Of a DNA stretch of 51,808 nucleotides, positions 41,701-49,907 are shown piece by piece. The first letter of the stretch is position 1. Every line of letters starts with the position of its first letter. The DNA comes from a virus: positions 1-51,808 of IMG/VR virus record IMGVR_UViG_3300030107_003389, one strand, 5' to 3'. The notes below the pieces were generated by a model that searched no databases, had not been told where the DNA came from, and saw nothing but the letters and a program-made list of their open reading frames with translations. The position numbers and the translations under genes were made by a program.

Positions 41701-42477
41701 TGCCGTGCTACCTGATTCGTATTGAAAAGCACCAGAGCCAGTAGCTACAATAAATTGACCATTAGAAGAAGCTGCTCCTAATGTATCTAAATCTTCTAAA
41801 ACACCATCTACTGCTATAGTTAATGTTTCGTTTGAACTTTGATTAGTTGTAAAATTACCTATTGCAGCTAAACCTGCACCAGGACTTAAAGTAATAGTTG
41901 CGTTAGCAGGAGCAGCTATACTTGATATTTCTGAATCTACATAAGCTTTAATAGATTGTTGTGTAGCAAGTTTAGTATCGCTATCAGAAGCCATATTGTT
42001 TTCATCTAAAATAGCAGTACCACTTACACCTGTATTTATAACAGGACTTGTTAAAGTTTTGTTTGTAAGAGTTTGTGAGCCAGTAAGAGTTGTTACTGTA
42101 GAATCAATAGCAATATCATTTGCATTAGCAGTAATACCCGTTCCACCAATTACATTTAAAGGTATATTTCCACTAGAACCACCACCTGTTAAACCTGTTC
42201 CAGCTGTAATACCAGTAATATCTCCAGCTCCAGAAGAACTGCCTTGCATAATAACATTTGTAACATCTCCAGTTTTTCCAGGAGCAACGGTAGGCATAAC
42301 CTTTCCTTGTTCTTCAAATCTTGTTTCGTATACAACGCCTTGTCTTTTTTCTTGTTTTATTAATACTCCATCCTCAAGAAATGATATAGATTCTCCTTCT
42401 CTAATATTATTTTTAGATGGTCTTACTCTAAAGAATGAGTCAATTCCATTGACTTTATGTTTACCAGATTTTGGCAT
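35785..42477 (-). CDS. Giant tail fibre/spike with C-terminal intramolecular chaperone
   Basis: Protein of 2230 residues. An N-terminal virion-binding segment is followed by Gly/Thr/Ser-rich beta repeats with variants of TGITVNANDIAL and LGLGDLA. From roughly residue 950 on, nine or so repeats of the form VGIGTxSPxxxLxV appear. The C-terminus (SDKRLKTNIEEINYGLD, DIGFIAQEVEEIIPEIV) is the Peptidase_S74 chaperone that trimerises and usually cleaves itself off. A receptor-binding role is likely. The start overlaps the previous stop (TAATG). Confidence 0.9.
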   Translation of the reverse strand: MPKSGKHKVNGIDSFFRVRPSKNNIREGESISFLEDGVLIKQEKRQGVVYETRFEEQGKVMPTVAPGKTGDVTNVIMQGSSSGAGDITGITAGTGLTGGGSSGNIPLNVIGGTGITANANDIAIDSTVTTLTGSQTLTNKTLTSPVINTGVSGTAILDENNMASDSDTKLATQQSIKAYVDSEISSIAAPANATITLSPGAGLAAIGNFTTNQSSNETLTIAVDGVLEDLDTLGAASSNGQFIVATGSGAFQYESGSTARTSLGLGDLAIKDEVSDGDVASDASIAISKLAESAVTITAGAGLINGGSVSLGSSTTLNIGAGTGITVNANDVALTNTSVSYGGVSVALGASDATPAFDLQDATGLPIIGGTTGTLSIARGGTGGTTATAAKSNLGLGDLAELDTISDGQVASDAAIAITKLAESSITVSDGSNSTQRTLGSTITFSGTSNEATVAESSGTITIGLPDDVVIANSLVVNGTTTTIDTTNLIVEDPLIKLAKANNAADSVDIGFYGLYDTSGTDKYAGLFRDANDSGKFKLFKDLQVEPTTTVDVNETGYAVGTLVSNLEGNVTGNATGNAGTATKLANARDISLTGDITGVTPGAGFDGSAAVSIDTTIANDSVALGTKTTGNYVATITGGTGIDSNAATSGEGTTHTLSLDLSELTTSTSDGDGDFFAVVDSSNAQKKLTKGNINLSGFNNDSGFTSNAGTVTSVTVAGGNGLTSSGSAITSSGTITLAVGSDTLSVGADKVDIAFSALTAVSEVQASDGFIFFDGSDSNNTRVGTVSDLPFTNNSGTVSSIATGTGISGGTITSTGTLSIALADVIANSGTANAVLTSDGDGTLTGETELTYTAGTLKLEKASGNAVFRIQSNDANPRIYFNEGSTTRANLGYSISNNRFELYADSNTPFSIEDGAGSDTLVVDSNSRVGIGTSSPETPLHVNQDSNDHAFKVTGGGGGASIARFVRDIGVSSPYAEVNIHAGSGDPQITFRDVGNKYFSIGIDDSANAFKISDNSAVGTNDRLTIDTSGNVGIGVTSPSYLLHLSGTAPELAFTDTDGSATWRARAVTNNFHITETGAGDPFVIESGAGANAFKINSSGNVSIKNNIFVGSNVQNQNLALGGTLKAHQYLDTRDYMQHKGHFVESDWIVMESGSDHVVTSYFNNTNVYLNGVYKGKIDSAFGQATISAGDLSLGDVISADRAVVVNQSGTIRSMCMNTRFSGRILGSSNSRGQPLKIHIYAPYASVTYKIFVSTSANIDITGTPEETGTLSKGGIVAYDEDGGTSQTQYYVIVADGKVCATLDDGGADHLIFTPLAMEVIASNYSREMKGGITNGLEGSTTISETANSNAYYLRDTTGKYGLYASGTADGSGSDAEFAMPIEFCSDYYIYGSTDLSNYRLVCFQDTFVKVLDVSGNVLYTHDGSAATKNSPLLFETGNATGATNVSTAGPFRFVGTAPFYLVCQEGGGQDEATMLGAMQHELSNNQRFKGGYIPNATTVDANLVVNDSNFTLFADSANNKVGISENSPDTKLHIKTTGSGSTSLLKLEDNARLMYLGRDAIAVQDLSGNAAQMYINSNTTFSGNIVTGGNIDIGGELSVTSKITTGYGVQFDNGNTNFLQYNNSGEDVLYLRDVTNSAMLLTYGTGRTTIHKNTRHGDQVEFEDTNAVINRVSNDLEIRTYGGYDINLMPAGNLGVGTSSPGYKLDVAGDARSDRLIFRTNASAPTADAAIFRPADNSFGISTGNTERVRVNNTGVGIGEDSIDANLHITGSPVVIKMERAGHRAMRMGTPSNSSLFVFADSDNLQSNQRMVIDNSGNIGIGTQSPSAKLHIHNTSTTSDGDGSATETASGQDSILLRGHEGTNAATYGGITWLGGSSRRRAMITAVAENTDTDFVGLAFYTQGTDGSGDFNESMRISHGGDVGIGTKFPTSKVHIYNGDGSIPDDANNHLLIEDDGHSYLGIGGGTSSDTGIHFMDSGGIRGRIAYKHSSDSMDFKTANAVAMTIDASQNVGIGISPQTNLDVAGSGGTDGAAGSPTFRLTNTVQSTDWDSGDVISTIETFLEDSSGNAPYIASFIKTVNPTGNGTLAGGYLSFGTCPYNQSGGATEEFRMETDGDFHAKQDVIAFSTTPSDKRLKTNIEEINYGLDTIMSLNPKQYDWKEDNRHDIGFIAQEVEEIIPEIVKDKKHFDKKIKTLDYEKLTAVLIKAVQEQQVQINELKTKIGDSNG

Positions 42478-45005
42478 TATGAAGGTCTCTTGTTAGTTAA
42501 TCTAAAATCTATATTAATATCGTTAATATCTATTTTTCCACTACTAACAAGTTTTAAAGCTACAGATTCACAATTTTGATTGATAGTATAAGCATTAACT
42601 TCATATTGTGCATTGTTAATAGTTGCTTGTCCACTTCCAGGGTCAGATGCTGCTGTAAAACTTGTACTGCCATCAAGTGCATAAGACAATGTTAATGTAG
42701 AATTAGCTGCTGCATCTCTAGAAGTAACATAAACTTTTTTTACTTTTTTAACTAAACCTGGATTACCAAAATCTATATCTTTAGTAATTAATTCTATACC
42801 TTTTGTTCCAGTATCTCCTGTTAGCAATTTTAATGTTTTTTCATTACTACTGCCATATTCTAAATAATATAACCCATCAAATGATTCTATAAAATTTGAT
42901 ATACCATCATAATTACTTGTTGCAAAAGGTTTAATAATAGACCAACATTGTCTTGTAAAATCAAATACAAATACATCTGTATCAGCATCTGCATCTTGAA
43001 CTACACATAATTGTTTATATTTATTGTTATATCCTATTGCAGGATTTTTAGTAGTTTGATTTGTTCTCCAAGTTGCATCATCTAATTTTACAGTTAATTC
43101 TTTTGGCATAGATTGCCCATCAAATATATATACTCCATCGTCATTAACCCAACAAACACCAAAAGGAGTTTTAGATATTGATTCTTGTTGTCTACATCCC
43201 ATACCATCATATTCTGCTTCTAGATACCAACCAGCATCTGAAGATGAAGAAACATTAATAACATATAATTTTTTCTGTTTAAAAGCTAATAATCTATTTC
43301 CTAAACTATGTAAAGCAGTAAATGAATCACCATCGCTAATTCCAATATCTAAATAATAAGTATCTGGAAAAGTTGAAAATCTATTTACTGGACTATAATA
43401 TACTCTATCATCATACACTTTATCATTTTTTCTTACATTTGCTACCCAAGCTCTTCTTGCACAAACAGTAGCTGCTTTATATCCACCATCTGTTCCAAAA
43501 TCAATAGATTCTTCGTCTTGAGAATAACCGTTAATACTTTCATATGTGTCTAATGAAGGATTTACTATATCAAAAGCATTTGTATTTTCTTGATAATCTG
43601 TTGCTGCTGTAGTAAAAGCATCAAAATCTTCAAATAAATTTTTTCTTACTCCTTGATAATAATCAACATCTAAAAATAATATCCATCTTCCATTACCATC
43701 TTTTTTCCTTGTATAAATTCTTACGCCTTTTTCATTTCTTCTTGCTGTAAATGAAGTATCTTTAATTCTAAATTTAACACCAGTAAAATAAGCACCAGTT
43801 GTAATAGCAAATAAATCGCTTTTAGGAGTTTGTGGCAATGTTTCATTGTCTTGTAAATCTACTACTGTATGACAGAACTCATAAGAACCTTCTTCCCATC
43901 CCCCAGAAGTAACAGCAATGCTTGATGTATCTACAACTTGAACTTCAGAAGCTCCTGAGTGTTCTAAAGGAACTCCTGTATATACAGCTCTATCTACTAT
44001 TAATTGCAATATATCATTAGTTGCACTTCCATTTACAGTATTAACCCCTCTTACTCTCATAGCTTCACCGTTAATATAAATAATATTACCATCCATATTT
44101 GCAGAAGTAAAAGCTCCAGCAGAATATACAGCAGTTCCATCAACCTCATATGTTAAAGATTGTGTAGCCATATTATCAGTTGTTCCTTGAATTGTAAGAT
44201 ATATAACTTTATCAGTAAGTCTTATATCAGCTGTTTGGTCAGGATTTGTTTCATCTGGATTTGTTGTTGTAACAAGTTTATTTGCTGCTGATGTTTTTAC
44301 AATAGTACCAAAATCTTGAGAATCTAATGTAGGGTCTGTTTGTAAAATTACACTAAATTCTCCTGCACCAGAAGGATTTGTAGATGCTCCAGAACCAAAA
44401 GCTGTTCCTTCTGCTATGTCTTCAAATTGATTACTGTCTTTTTCTACTTTAGTAGTGACATCATACCAACCAGATGTAATAGAAGTTCCAAGTCTTGTGC
44501 TATGATTTACATAAGGTAATTTTCTTGGTTCAAAACTATTAGTTCCATCTACTATTAATTTATCAGAAACATATAATATTCCATCTACAAAATAATATAC
44601 AGGTTGCACAGCACCAGTTTGTTGCATATCTATTTGAGTATTAGTTCCTTCTTGTGTAAATACTCCTGTAGAATCAAAATGTCTTCTAAAAAATTGTATA
44701 GTAGTATTTCCAGAACTTTTATCTATAGGATAAGCTATAATTTGACTTGGTTGTGTTGCAGTTCCGTCTGTATCTACATTAAATTGAGAATTAAATATAA
44801 ATGCACCATTTCCACATTGAGTATGAGTCATTGTAGTAGCACTACTTACTTTATCAGTAGCAGATGAAGAGGCTTCTATTAAGCCAGGATTAGATAATAC
44901 AACATTATCTGCTTTTTGAACTTCATTAGGTGCAATATCTCTAGGAGACGACTTAGTGTTTAAGCCTCCACTAAAATCATTTAATTGTAAAGATTGTCTT
45001 GGCAT
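42477..45005 (-). CDS. Tail nozzle/beta-propeller-type virion protein
   Basis: Protein of 842 residues. The N-terminus SLQLNDFSGGLNTKSSPRDI with EVQKADNVVLSNPG is seen in nozzle or tail-tube-B-like proteins of podoviruses. The long body is all-beta with repeated aromatic strands (VCWVNDDGVYIFDGQ, AIGYNNKYKQLCVVQDADAD), fitting a propeller as in T7 gp12 or P22 gp10. It would close the tail and bind the fibre. TAATG overlaps at both ends. Confidence 0.72.
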   Translation of the reverse strand: MPRQSLQLNDFSGGLNTKSSPRDIAPNEVQKADNVVLSNPGLIEASSSATDKVSSATTMTHTQCGNGAFIFNSQFNVDTDGTATQPSQIIAYPIDKSSGNTTIQFFRRHFDSTGVFTQEGTNTQIDMQQTGAVQPVYYFVDGILYVSDKLIVDGTNSFEPRKLPYVNHSTRLGTSITSGWYDVTTKVEKDSNQFEDIAEGTAFGSGASTNPSGAGEFSVILQTDPTLDSQDFGTIVKTSAANKLVTTTNPDETNPDQTADIRLTDKVIYLTIQGTTDNMATQSLTYEVDGTAVYSAGAFTSANMDGNIIYINGEAMRVRGVNTVNGSATNDILQLIVDRAVYTGVPLEHSGASEVQVVDTSSIAVTSGGWEEGSYEFCHTVVDLQDNETLPQTPKSDLFAITTGAYFTGVKFRIKDTSFTARRNEKGVRIYTRKKDGNGRWILFLDVDYYQGVRKNLFEDFDAFTTAATDYQENTNAFDIVNPSLDTYESINGYSQDEESIDFGTDGGYKAATVCARRAWVANVRKNDKVYDDRVYYSPVNRFSTFPDTYYLDIGISDGDSFTALHSLGNRLLAFKQKKLYVINVSSSSDAGWYLEAEYDGMGCRQQESISKTPFGVCWVNDDGVYIFDGQSMPKELTVKLDDATWRTNQTTKNPAIGYNNKYKQLCVVQDADADTDVFVFDFTRQCWSIIKPFATSNYDGISNFIESFDGLYYLEYGSSNEKTLKLLTGDTGTKGIELITKDIDFGNPGLVKKVKKVYVTSRDAAANSTLTLSYALDGSTSFTAASDPGSGQATINNAQYEVNAYTINQNCESVALKLVSSGKIDINDINIDFRLTNKRPS

Positions 45006-45376
45006 TAGGCACTTCTCTTTACCTTTTCAAAGCTACGCATTCCTCCAAGACCGAGCATACCAAGAAGTACTGTTGTAAGAGTACCCATATCAAAAGTTGG
45101 TAATACTACTTCGTTTCCAAAACTATATAAAATAAATGTAAGTAAAGGTTGTAGTACAAAATGATAACATAGTGCTACTCCACAAGTCCAGCCTACGAAG
45201 GGTCTCCAGCCACTAACAAATAAGCTACTACTATTTGCTTCAACTTTATTAACCTCAATCTGTGCTTTGTTTATTTCTTGTATTAATTGTGCTTTTTCCT
45301 CTTTGTCTAAAGTAAACTTGTCTACATGACCTGCAACCTTATCAATAATACCAGCAACTACATTTAACTTAGGCAT
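45005..45376 (-). CDS. Holin, GTA/3TM family
   Basis: Protein of 123 residues. An amphipathic N-terminal helix is followed by the signature SGWRPFVGWTCGVAL (residues 56-70) and hydrophobic spans LCYHFVLQPLLTFIL and LTTVLLGMLGLGGMRS, matching the GTA holin family. It would make membrane holes for the lysozyme. Stop-start overlaps on both sides. Confidence 0.85.
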   Translation of the reverse strand: MPKLNVVAGIIDKVAGHVDKFTLDKEEKAQLIQEINKAQIEVNKVEANSSSLFVSGWRPFVGWTCGVALCYHFVLQPLLTFILYSFGNEVVLPTFDMGTLTTVLLGMLGLGGMRSFEKVKRSA

Positions 45377-45531
45377 TATTTTTTACCTCTTTTCTTCTTA
45401 GCTTTTATAATCTTTCTTTTTAATTGCATAAAATTCCAACATTTCTTACATTTTCCTTTAATATCATCAGCACAAAATAATGCATAATGTGAGCTAAATC
45501 CTAAGATAAAGCCTATAATAAATCCTACCAT
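45376..45531 (-). CDS. 51-residue membrane-anchored basic protein
   Basis: Hydrophobic N-terminal span (VGFIIGFILGFSSHYALF), three Cys (C20, C28, C31) and a very basic tail (KRKIIKAKKKRGKK). AGGAGATAAT before ATG; TAATG overlap with the holin. Its tight link to the holin suggests a lysis accessory or small antiholin. Confidence 0.6.
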   Translation of the reverse strand: MVGFIIGFILGFSSHYALFCADDIKGKCKKCWNFMQLKRKIIKAKKKRGKK

Positions 45532-45545
45532 ATTATCTCCTGTCA

Positions 45546-46640
45546 TTAATATATTAACCAGTTAAATCCAATTTTAGATTCATAAGATTGAACATCGTAC
45601 ATACTTAAGTATCTTCCTTCTAAGAAAATACCAAACTTTTTACTAAGTTTCCAACCATACACTAATCCTAAATCATAATCCATTCCATTTTCAGCTACAT
45701 CGTAATTAAATGAATAATCAGACATACCTTTTGTTATTGGATATGCAGTAGCCCAAAAGTGAAACCAATTATTAGGCATATACTTGTAATAGTCAGCACC
45801 TACAGATAAACTTAATTCGTTTTGATACCCTAAATCTTTAGCATATTCTTCGTTATATTCTCTAACAATTTCTCCATATACTTGAGTATAAAACTCTTCA
45901 TCAGTAGTTGCTACAAGATTTCCTTCAGCATCCCACCATAGATAATCATAAAATTCATATCCATATTGAGTAAATTGTTGTTCAAAAGAATCTGTATATC
46001 CATAGAAATAAGCAAATTCCCAAAATGGAATATATTCACTAATATCTATACCTTGTTCATCCCACCATAAATCTATAGGTAAAAAGTCTAAATAAGCTGG
46101 ATGCATTCTTCCAGCAACACCCATAGATAAAGCAAGATTACCAAAATCTTTTTTAAATCGCATATCTAAAGCTGCAAACTCTACATCTTCTAATCCTCTA
46201 AAATCGTAATTAGCTTTTGCAATAAATTTATCTCCCATATATCTAAGCATAAATTGTTGGTTTGTAAATTCTTCTTCAAACTCTTTATGGTCTGAATATT
46301 CAATTACATATTCCCAACCAGTAGGAACATTACCAATAGAAACGCTTTCATTAATAGGTGCTTCTTTACCAGTATACCACACTTCAGGTTTATTTTCATA
46401 CCCAAATCGTGCTAATTTTCTAATACCAAAAGTCATAACTGTATTGTCATCTAACTCTTGTTGTAGTTCTTGTAATTGCCCACCTGACACTTGGTATTGC
46501 AATTCTTTAGTTATTGGACTACTAAAGCTATATGCACCGTATATAGTGCTAAACTTAAAAAAGTCTTGTGCTGATAAAGTGCCTGCTAATAATAGACAAC
46601 TTAATATTTGTTTGTAAAACAAACTTAAATAATACATCAT
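45546..46640 (-). CDS. Secreted outer-membrane beta-barrel-like protein
   Basis: Protein of 364 residues with a signal peptide (QILSCLLLAGTLSAQ, likely cut after SAQ) and amphipathic strands rich in Tyr, Trp and Phe (FMLRYMGDKFIAKANYDFRG, GYEFYDYLWWDAEG), ending in an aromatic residue (GFNWLIY) as barrels do. It should lie in the outer membrane of a Gram-negative host. Similar barrels occur in aquatic phages, from memory. It may block superinfection or help lysis. ATGA coupling with the thioredoxin-like gene. Confidence 0.68.
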   Translation of the reverse strand: MMYYLSLFYKQILSCLLLAGTLSAQDFFKFSTIYGAYSFSSPITKELQYQVSGGQLQELQQELDDNTVMTFGIRKLARFGYENKPEVWYTGKEAPINESVSIGNVPTGWEYVIEYSDHKEFEEEFTNQQFMLRYMGDKFIAKANYDFRGLEDVEFAALDMRFKKDFGNLALSMGVAGRMHPAYLDFLPIDLWWDEQGIDISEYIPFWEFAYFYGYTDSFEQQFTQYGYEFYDYLWWDAEGNLVATTDEEFYTQVYGEIVREYNEEYAKDLGYQNELSLSVGADYYKYMPNNWFHFWATAYPITKGMSDYSFNYDVAENGMDYDLGLVYGWKLSKKFGIFLEGRYLSMYDVQSYESKIGFNWLIY

Positions 46641-47038
46641 TGAAATCTCCTTAACATTATTTCATCTATCTCATTATTTATTTCTTTTTTAATTTTGTTT
46701 TCATCCAGGTTAAATGATAAACCTGCTTCAAATCTTTTTATTTCTTTGCCATATTCAAACATAATAATTGTTGGAACTGATTTAATTCCCCATTCATTAG
46801 CTATAATAGCACCATATTGTTTATCGTCTATACTTGCATTAAACCATTTACAATTCTTCATTTTTCCTAAATCTATAGAAGCTTTAATATTCCAGTCTGC
46901 ATTGACTTGAACTATAACGCATTCGTCTTGACTTAATAACTGTATTTGTGTTAAATCTTTTAGTTTACCTTGTGAGTGTAATGGCGTAAGCCACAACGAC
47001 AAACCAAGTAACGATAAAATACCATAATATAAGTTCAT
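46637..47038 (-). CDS. Secreted thioredoxin-fold protein without the CxxC site
   Basis: Protein of 133 residues with an N-terminal signal (ILSLLGLSLWLTPLHSQG). The thioredoxin fold is suggested by VIVQVNADWNIKASID (active-site place, WNIKA instead of WCxxC) and by the cis-proline region GIKSVPTIIMFEYGKEIKRF. Lacking redox Cys, it is probably a chaperone or binding domain in the periplasm, perhaps for the barrel encoded next. Confidence 0.65.
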   Translation of the reverse strand: MNLYYGILSLLGLSLWLTPLHSQGKLKDLTQIQLLSQDECVIVQVNADWNIKASIDLGKMKNCKWFNASIDDKQYGAIIANEWGIKSVPTIIMFEYGKEIKRFEAGLSFNLDENKIKKEINNEIDEIMLRRFQ

Positions 47039-47047
47039 CTCTATACC

Positions 47048-47338
47048 TCACTTTTGTTGCATCATCATGCGTTCAATGTTTTTAACATCATCACGCATTT
47101 CTTTTTGTTCTTCTTTCATTTCAGTAACATCTTTTTGTGTTTCAATGATTGTATTTCTAATCATTTGGTCTTTTAAGTCATATTCTGTACGACCTACTTC
47201 TGGTACTGGTAATTCTTTTGCTTCTTCAATGTCTGCTTGAAGAGTAAACCACATACCAATTACCATGGCTACAGAAACTAAGATACTAATACCTGTTTCT
47301 ATAGTTAGTGTAAATTTGCTATCTTTACTTACTTCCAT
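47048..47338 (-). CDS. Membrane-anchored coiled-coil protein (spanin- or holin-like)
   Basis: Protein of 96 residues: one span (ISILVSVAMVIGMWFTL, about 17-34) and a long C-terminal coiled coil (ETQKDVTEMKEEQKEMRDDV). The layout matches an inner-membrane spanin or a holin partner; no outer spanin lipoprotein was found. It starts inside the previous gene. Confidence 0.6.
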   Translation of the reverse strand: MEVSKDSKFTLTIETGISILVSVAMVIGMWFTLQADIEEAKELPVPEVGRTEYDLKDQMIRNTIIETQKDVTEMKEEQKEMRDDVKNIERMMMQQK

Positions 47339-47468
47339 CTTTAATTCCTGCCTTTTTATATCTGTGTTTGTTAAAAATCTTTTTCCATCTTTCTTCGTAT
47401 TCTTTTCTGTCTATAGACATAGGTCTTGGTTTATCTCCTTTACCTGCTCCATTTGGTCCTTTAAACAT
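47325..47468 (-). CDS. 47-residue basic protein
   Basis: Begins with GPNGAGKGDKPRPMS, then a basic helix (DRKEYEERWKKIFNKHRY). TAATG overlap with the gene before and a 14-base overlap with the gene after. Small proteins of this style are frequent in aquatic phages (from memory); function unknown. Confidence 0.6.
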   Translation of the reverse strand: MFKGPNGAGKGDKPRPMSIDRKEYEERWKKIFNKHRYKKAGIKDGSK

Positions 47469-47683
47469 TATTTTTTATAAACCTTTTCTGCTCCAGCAAT
47501 TCCAAACGAACCTAATGTTACCCAAACAAATGAATTATAAATATTATCGTTAATTATAATTTCTTGTCCTAATAAACCTGTTACTAAATCTACAACTCCA
47601 AATACACACATAAGTGCAAAAGAAATAAATCCAATAATAGATTTTTCATTATATTCGTTCTTATCTTTAAATATTGCCCACAT
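47468..47683 (-). CDS. Small protein with two membrane spans
   Basis: Protein of 71 residues; spans IGFISFALMCVFGVVDLVTG and SFVWVTLGSFGIAGAEKV, short charged ends. Another candidate for the lysis cluster (holin or antiholin). TAATG overlap with the next gene. Confidence 0.62.
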   Translation of the reverse strand: MWAIFKDKNEYNEKSIIGFISFALMCVFGVVDLVTGLLGQEIIINDNIYNSFVWVTLGSFGIAGAEKVYKK

Positions 47684-47687
47684 AATA

Positions 47688-48380
47688 TTAAGTTAAATTA
47701 GCTGGTACAACAGCTCTTGTTCCTCCAACTTTATCATTTTTCTTCATACCAAATTTTCTTAATGCCTCTCTATAACTTGCTAATGCTTGTTGTGCAGCAG
47801 CTAGTTTAATTTGTGCAATATTAGGGTCATCTGTTCTTGCAGCAGCATCCATTAAAGCTTTTCCTTTTACATAATCAATTAATGCAGGCTGTAATTCGTT
47901 TTCAATATCTATAGTTCCTGTTGTAAGAGAAGTTAATTTATCTGGTTCTGCATGATATGAAATTAATATTCCACCAGAAATATAATTTACAGTATATACA
48001 TCAGTATTATCAACATGTGCTGCGTCTGTTGTGTCTCTATATCCTCTTGTAACAGTTAAATTTTGACTACCTGGTTTAGCAGTTACTAATACAATTTCAC
48101 TATCAAGCTTTAACATATCATTAACAGATATATTAGTAACATCATCAACAGTTAATGTAGTATCTCCAGCAGCAAATGGATTTTCATTAATTTTATTTTT
48201 AGTTTCATTATCGCTTTGATAAGATTGATTTGTTCCTAATTGAACTGCTTTATATCTACCTTCGCCTGTTTCTGTAGTATTAGCATCTCCTTTAGAAGTT
48301 ACTATAGCTATTCTATTGCCATCAATATACCATGCAAATGTATCGGAAGGGTCTGTATATATACTATCGATTGCTGCCAT
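47688..48380 (-). CDS. Virion structural protein (head-tail region)
   Basis: Protein of 230 residues: beta-rich first part (DTTLTVDDVTNISVNDMLKL, LTVTRGYRDTTDAAHVDN, a pattern common in tail and connector proteins) and a helical C-terminal part (KLAAAQQALASYREALRKF). The beginning MAAIDSIYTDPSDTF follows a TAATG overlap. Its exact place in the virion is unknown. Confidence 0.62.
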   Translation of the reverse strand: MAAIDSIYTDPSDTFAWYIDGNRIAIVTSKGDANTTETGEGRYKAVQLGTNQSYQSDNETKNKINENPFAAGDTTLTVDDVTNISVNDMLKLDSEIVLVTAKPGSQNLTVTRGYRDTTDAAHVDNTDVYTVNYISGGILISYHAEPDKLTSLTTGTIDIENELQPALIDYVKGKALMDAAARTDDPNIAQIKLAAAQQALASYREALRKFGMKKNDKVGGTRAVVPANLT

Positions 48381-48721
48381 TATACTTCAGTCCATCCGAA
48401 TACACCACTAATTGATGTTTCATTATAAAATTGTTTAATTTTTCCATCTAATAATCTTGGAATTAATATATATTCTCCATCGCTATTTTTTATATAACAA
48501 TTATAGATTTTGTTTACAGTTATATTTTGATTATCATCCAAATCATACCATAATTTATTGTCTATTAAATTTGTTTTAGCATTTTCTGTTTTTTGTCTAT
48601 GTTGCCCCATATCTATTAATGCTTCATTAATTAAATTTAATACATAATTTTCTGATACTCCAGGAACTGCTTGTAAAACTCTACTATATATTTCTTTTCC
48701 GTTAAATTCTATTGCTGCCAT
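48380..48721 (-). CDS. Probable head-tail connector
   Basis: Protein of 113 residues, helical first half (IYSRVLQAVPGVSENYVLNL, LINEALIDMG) and strand-rich second half (KLWYDLDDNQNITVNKIYNC). Size, fold pattern and neighbours suit a gp4/gp6-type adaptor. ATG 48721 overlaps the previous stop (TAATG) with AAGGAAG upstream. Confidence 0.55.
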   Translation of the reverse strand: MAAIEFNGKEIYSRVLQAVPGVSENYVLNLINEALIDMGQHRQKTENAKTNLIDNKLWYDLDDNQNITVNKIYNCYIKNSDGEYILIPRLLDGKIKQFYNETSISGVFGWTEV

Positions 48722-49737
48722 TATACACTTCCTTGTAATATTTGTATTTCTTCTTTGTATTGACCGTCTATCATTTGATATTGTTGAACATACCAATTAT
48801 ATTTTGCTTGGTCGTCTGCTAATCTTGCTTGTATTTCTGCTCCATATCCTTGAGCTTCTGATAAAGATGCATTAATTTCTTTAATTCTCATGTCTCCAAT
48901 AGAAGTCCATTCTGCTAAATGCATTTGTGCTCTTTGTAATTCTGTTTGAGCAATATTTAAAGCTGATGTAACTAATTCTACATCTTCAGTAGCTTGTGCT
49001 CCAAATGCATCAGTTGTTGTAGAAGGTTGGTTTCCATTTATAATATCTGATGCTTGGTCTAATGCATTTTTAACTCTTGTTAATTGAGAGTTTGCAGTTG
49101 TAAATGTATCTTCATCTCCCCAAACAGATTCTTCAGATGTATTCATTTTATCTATAGCTGCTTCTGCTGCGTCTATTGCTGCTTTCATAGCTGTAAGTGC
49201 AGTAGGAATATCATTATTATTCATAACATCAGTCATTAATCTTTGTGCATAATTTCTTGCTGCATATAAAACAACAGCTTTTTCTGCTTCATCTGGAAAA
49301 TTAGCAATAGCACTATCTGTATGAGCAACAGTTATTCCAGTATTAATATAATCTAATCTACCATCATAGCTTGCTTCTGTATCAGGAAAAATTTCTAACA
49401 CATCTCCATCAATAAGATAAGCAGGGTCATTTCTTGTTGCATATTCCATATAATTACTATCAAGAACCCTTCCTCTTTGATTAGGAGCTATTAATCTGCA
49501 AGGCATAAAACGGTCACTATTAGTATTATCTTTTCTAGATACAGATATAACTTTTTTGCCTTCTACATCTACTGTATTAGTAAAAGCTTCAGAACTAACT
49601 ATTCTTTGTAATTTTGTAGGACTTAAAACATCTAAAATTTTTCTAGCTCCAGCAGTCAACCAATCAGACATAGCTGTAGTATCAGGAGTATCTTGTGCTC
49701 CTAATATATTTTGTAATTGTGTTTGAAATGTTGCCAT
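48721..49737 (-). CDS. Head-tail adaptor/coiled-coil structural protein
   Basis: Protein of 338 residues. The first 170 residues resemble podoviral adaptors (FQTQLQNILGAQ, WLTAGARKILDVL, NFPDEAEKAVVLYAARNYAQ); the rest is long coiled coil (LNIAQTELQRAQMHLAEW). It probably binds the portal and projects from it. ATG overlaps the preceding stop (TAATG). Confidence 0.6.
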   Translation of the reverse strand: MATFQTQLQNILGAQDTPDTTAMSDWLTAGARKILDVLSPTKLQRIVSSEAFTNTVDVEGKKVISVSRKDNTNSDRFMPCRLIAPNQRGRVLDSNYMEYATRNDPAYLIDGDVLEIFPDTEASYDGRLDYINTGITVAHTDSAIANFPDEAEKAVVLYAARNYAQRLMTDVMNNNDIPTALTAMKAAIDAAEAAIDKMNTSEESVWGDEDTFTTANSQLTRVKNALDQASDIINGNQPSTTTDAFGAQATEDVELVTSALNIAQTELQRAQMHLAEWTSIGDMRIKEINASLSEAQGYGAEIQARLADDQAKYNWYVQQYQMIDGQYKEEIQILQGSV

Positions 49738-49907
49738 TATTTACCTTGTCCTCTATATTTCTTTTTATATCTATTCAAACTTTTGTTAGATACAAACATG
49801 TGGCTAGTATCTGGAATACTTCCAAAAATGGTTTGCTTACTTAAACCTTGTCTAGTTTTTTTAGCTCCATTAGTTCTTCTTGTAATCTGTTGTCTTAAAC
49901 CACGCAT
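49737..49907 (-). CDS. 56-residue basic protein
   Basis: Very basic (RGLRQQITRRTNGAKKTRQG, NRYKKKYRGQGK), no Cys. It sits between two TAATG overlaps: its start overlaps the poly-Lys mini-frame and its stop overlaps the adaptor gene. It may be a small DNA-binding or capsid-interior protein; family unknown. Confidence 0.62.
   Translation of the reverse strand: MRGLRQQITRRTNGAKKTRQGLSKQTIFGSIPDTSHMFVSNKSLNRYKKKYRGQGK

Noticed and set aside
35785-42477. Several plus-strand frames of 60-166 codons opposite the fibre and nozzle genes
   Set aside because: Ala, Pro, Ser and Val-rich shadows of repeat-coding DNA, with no ribosome sites.
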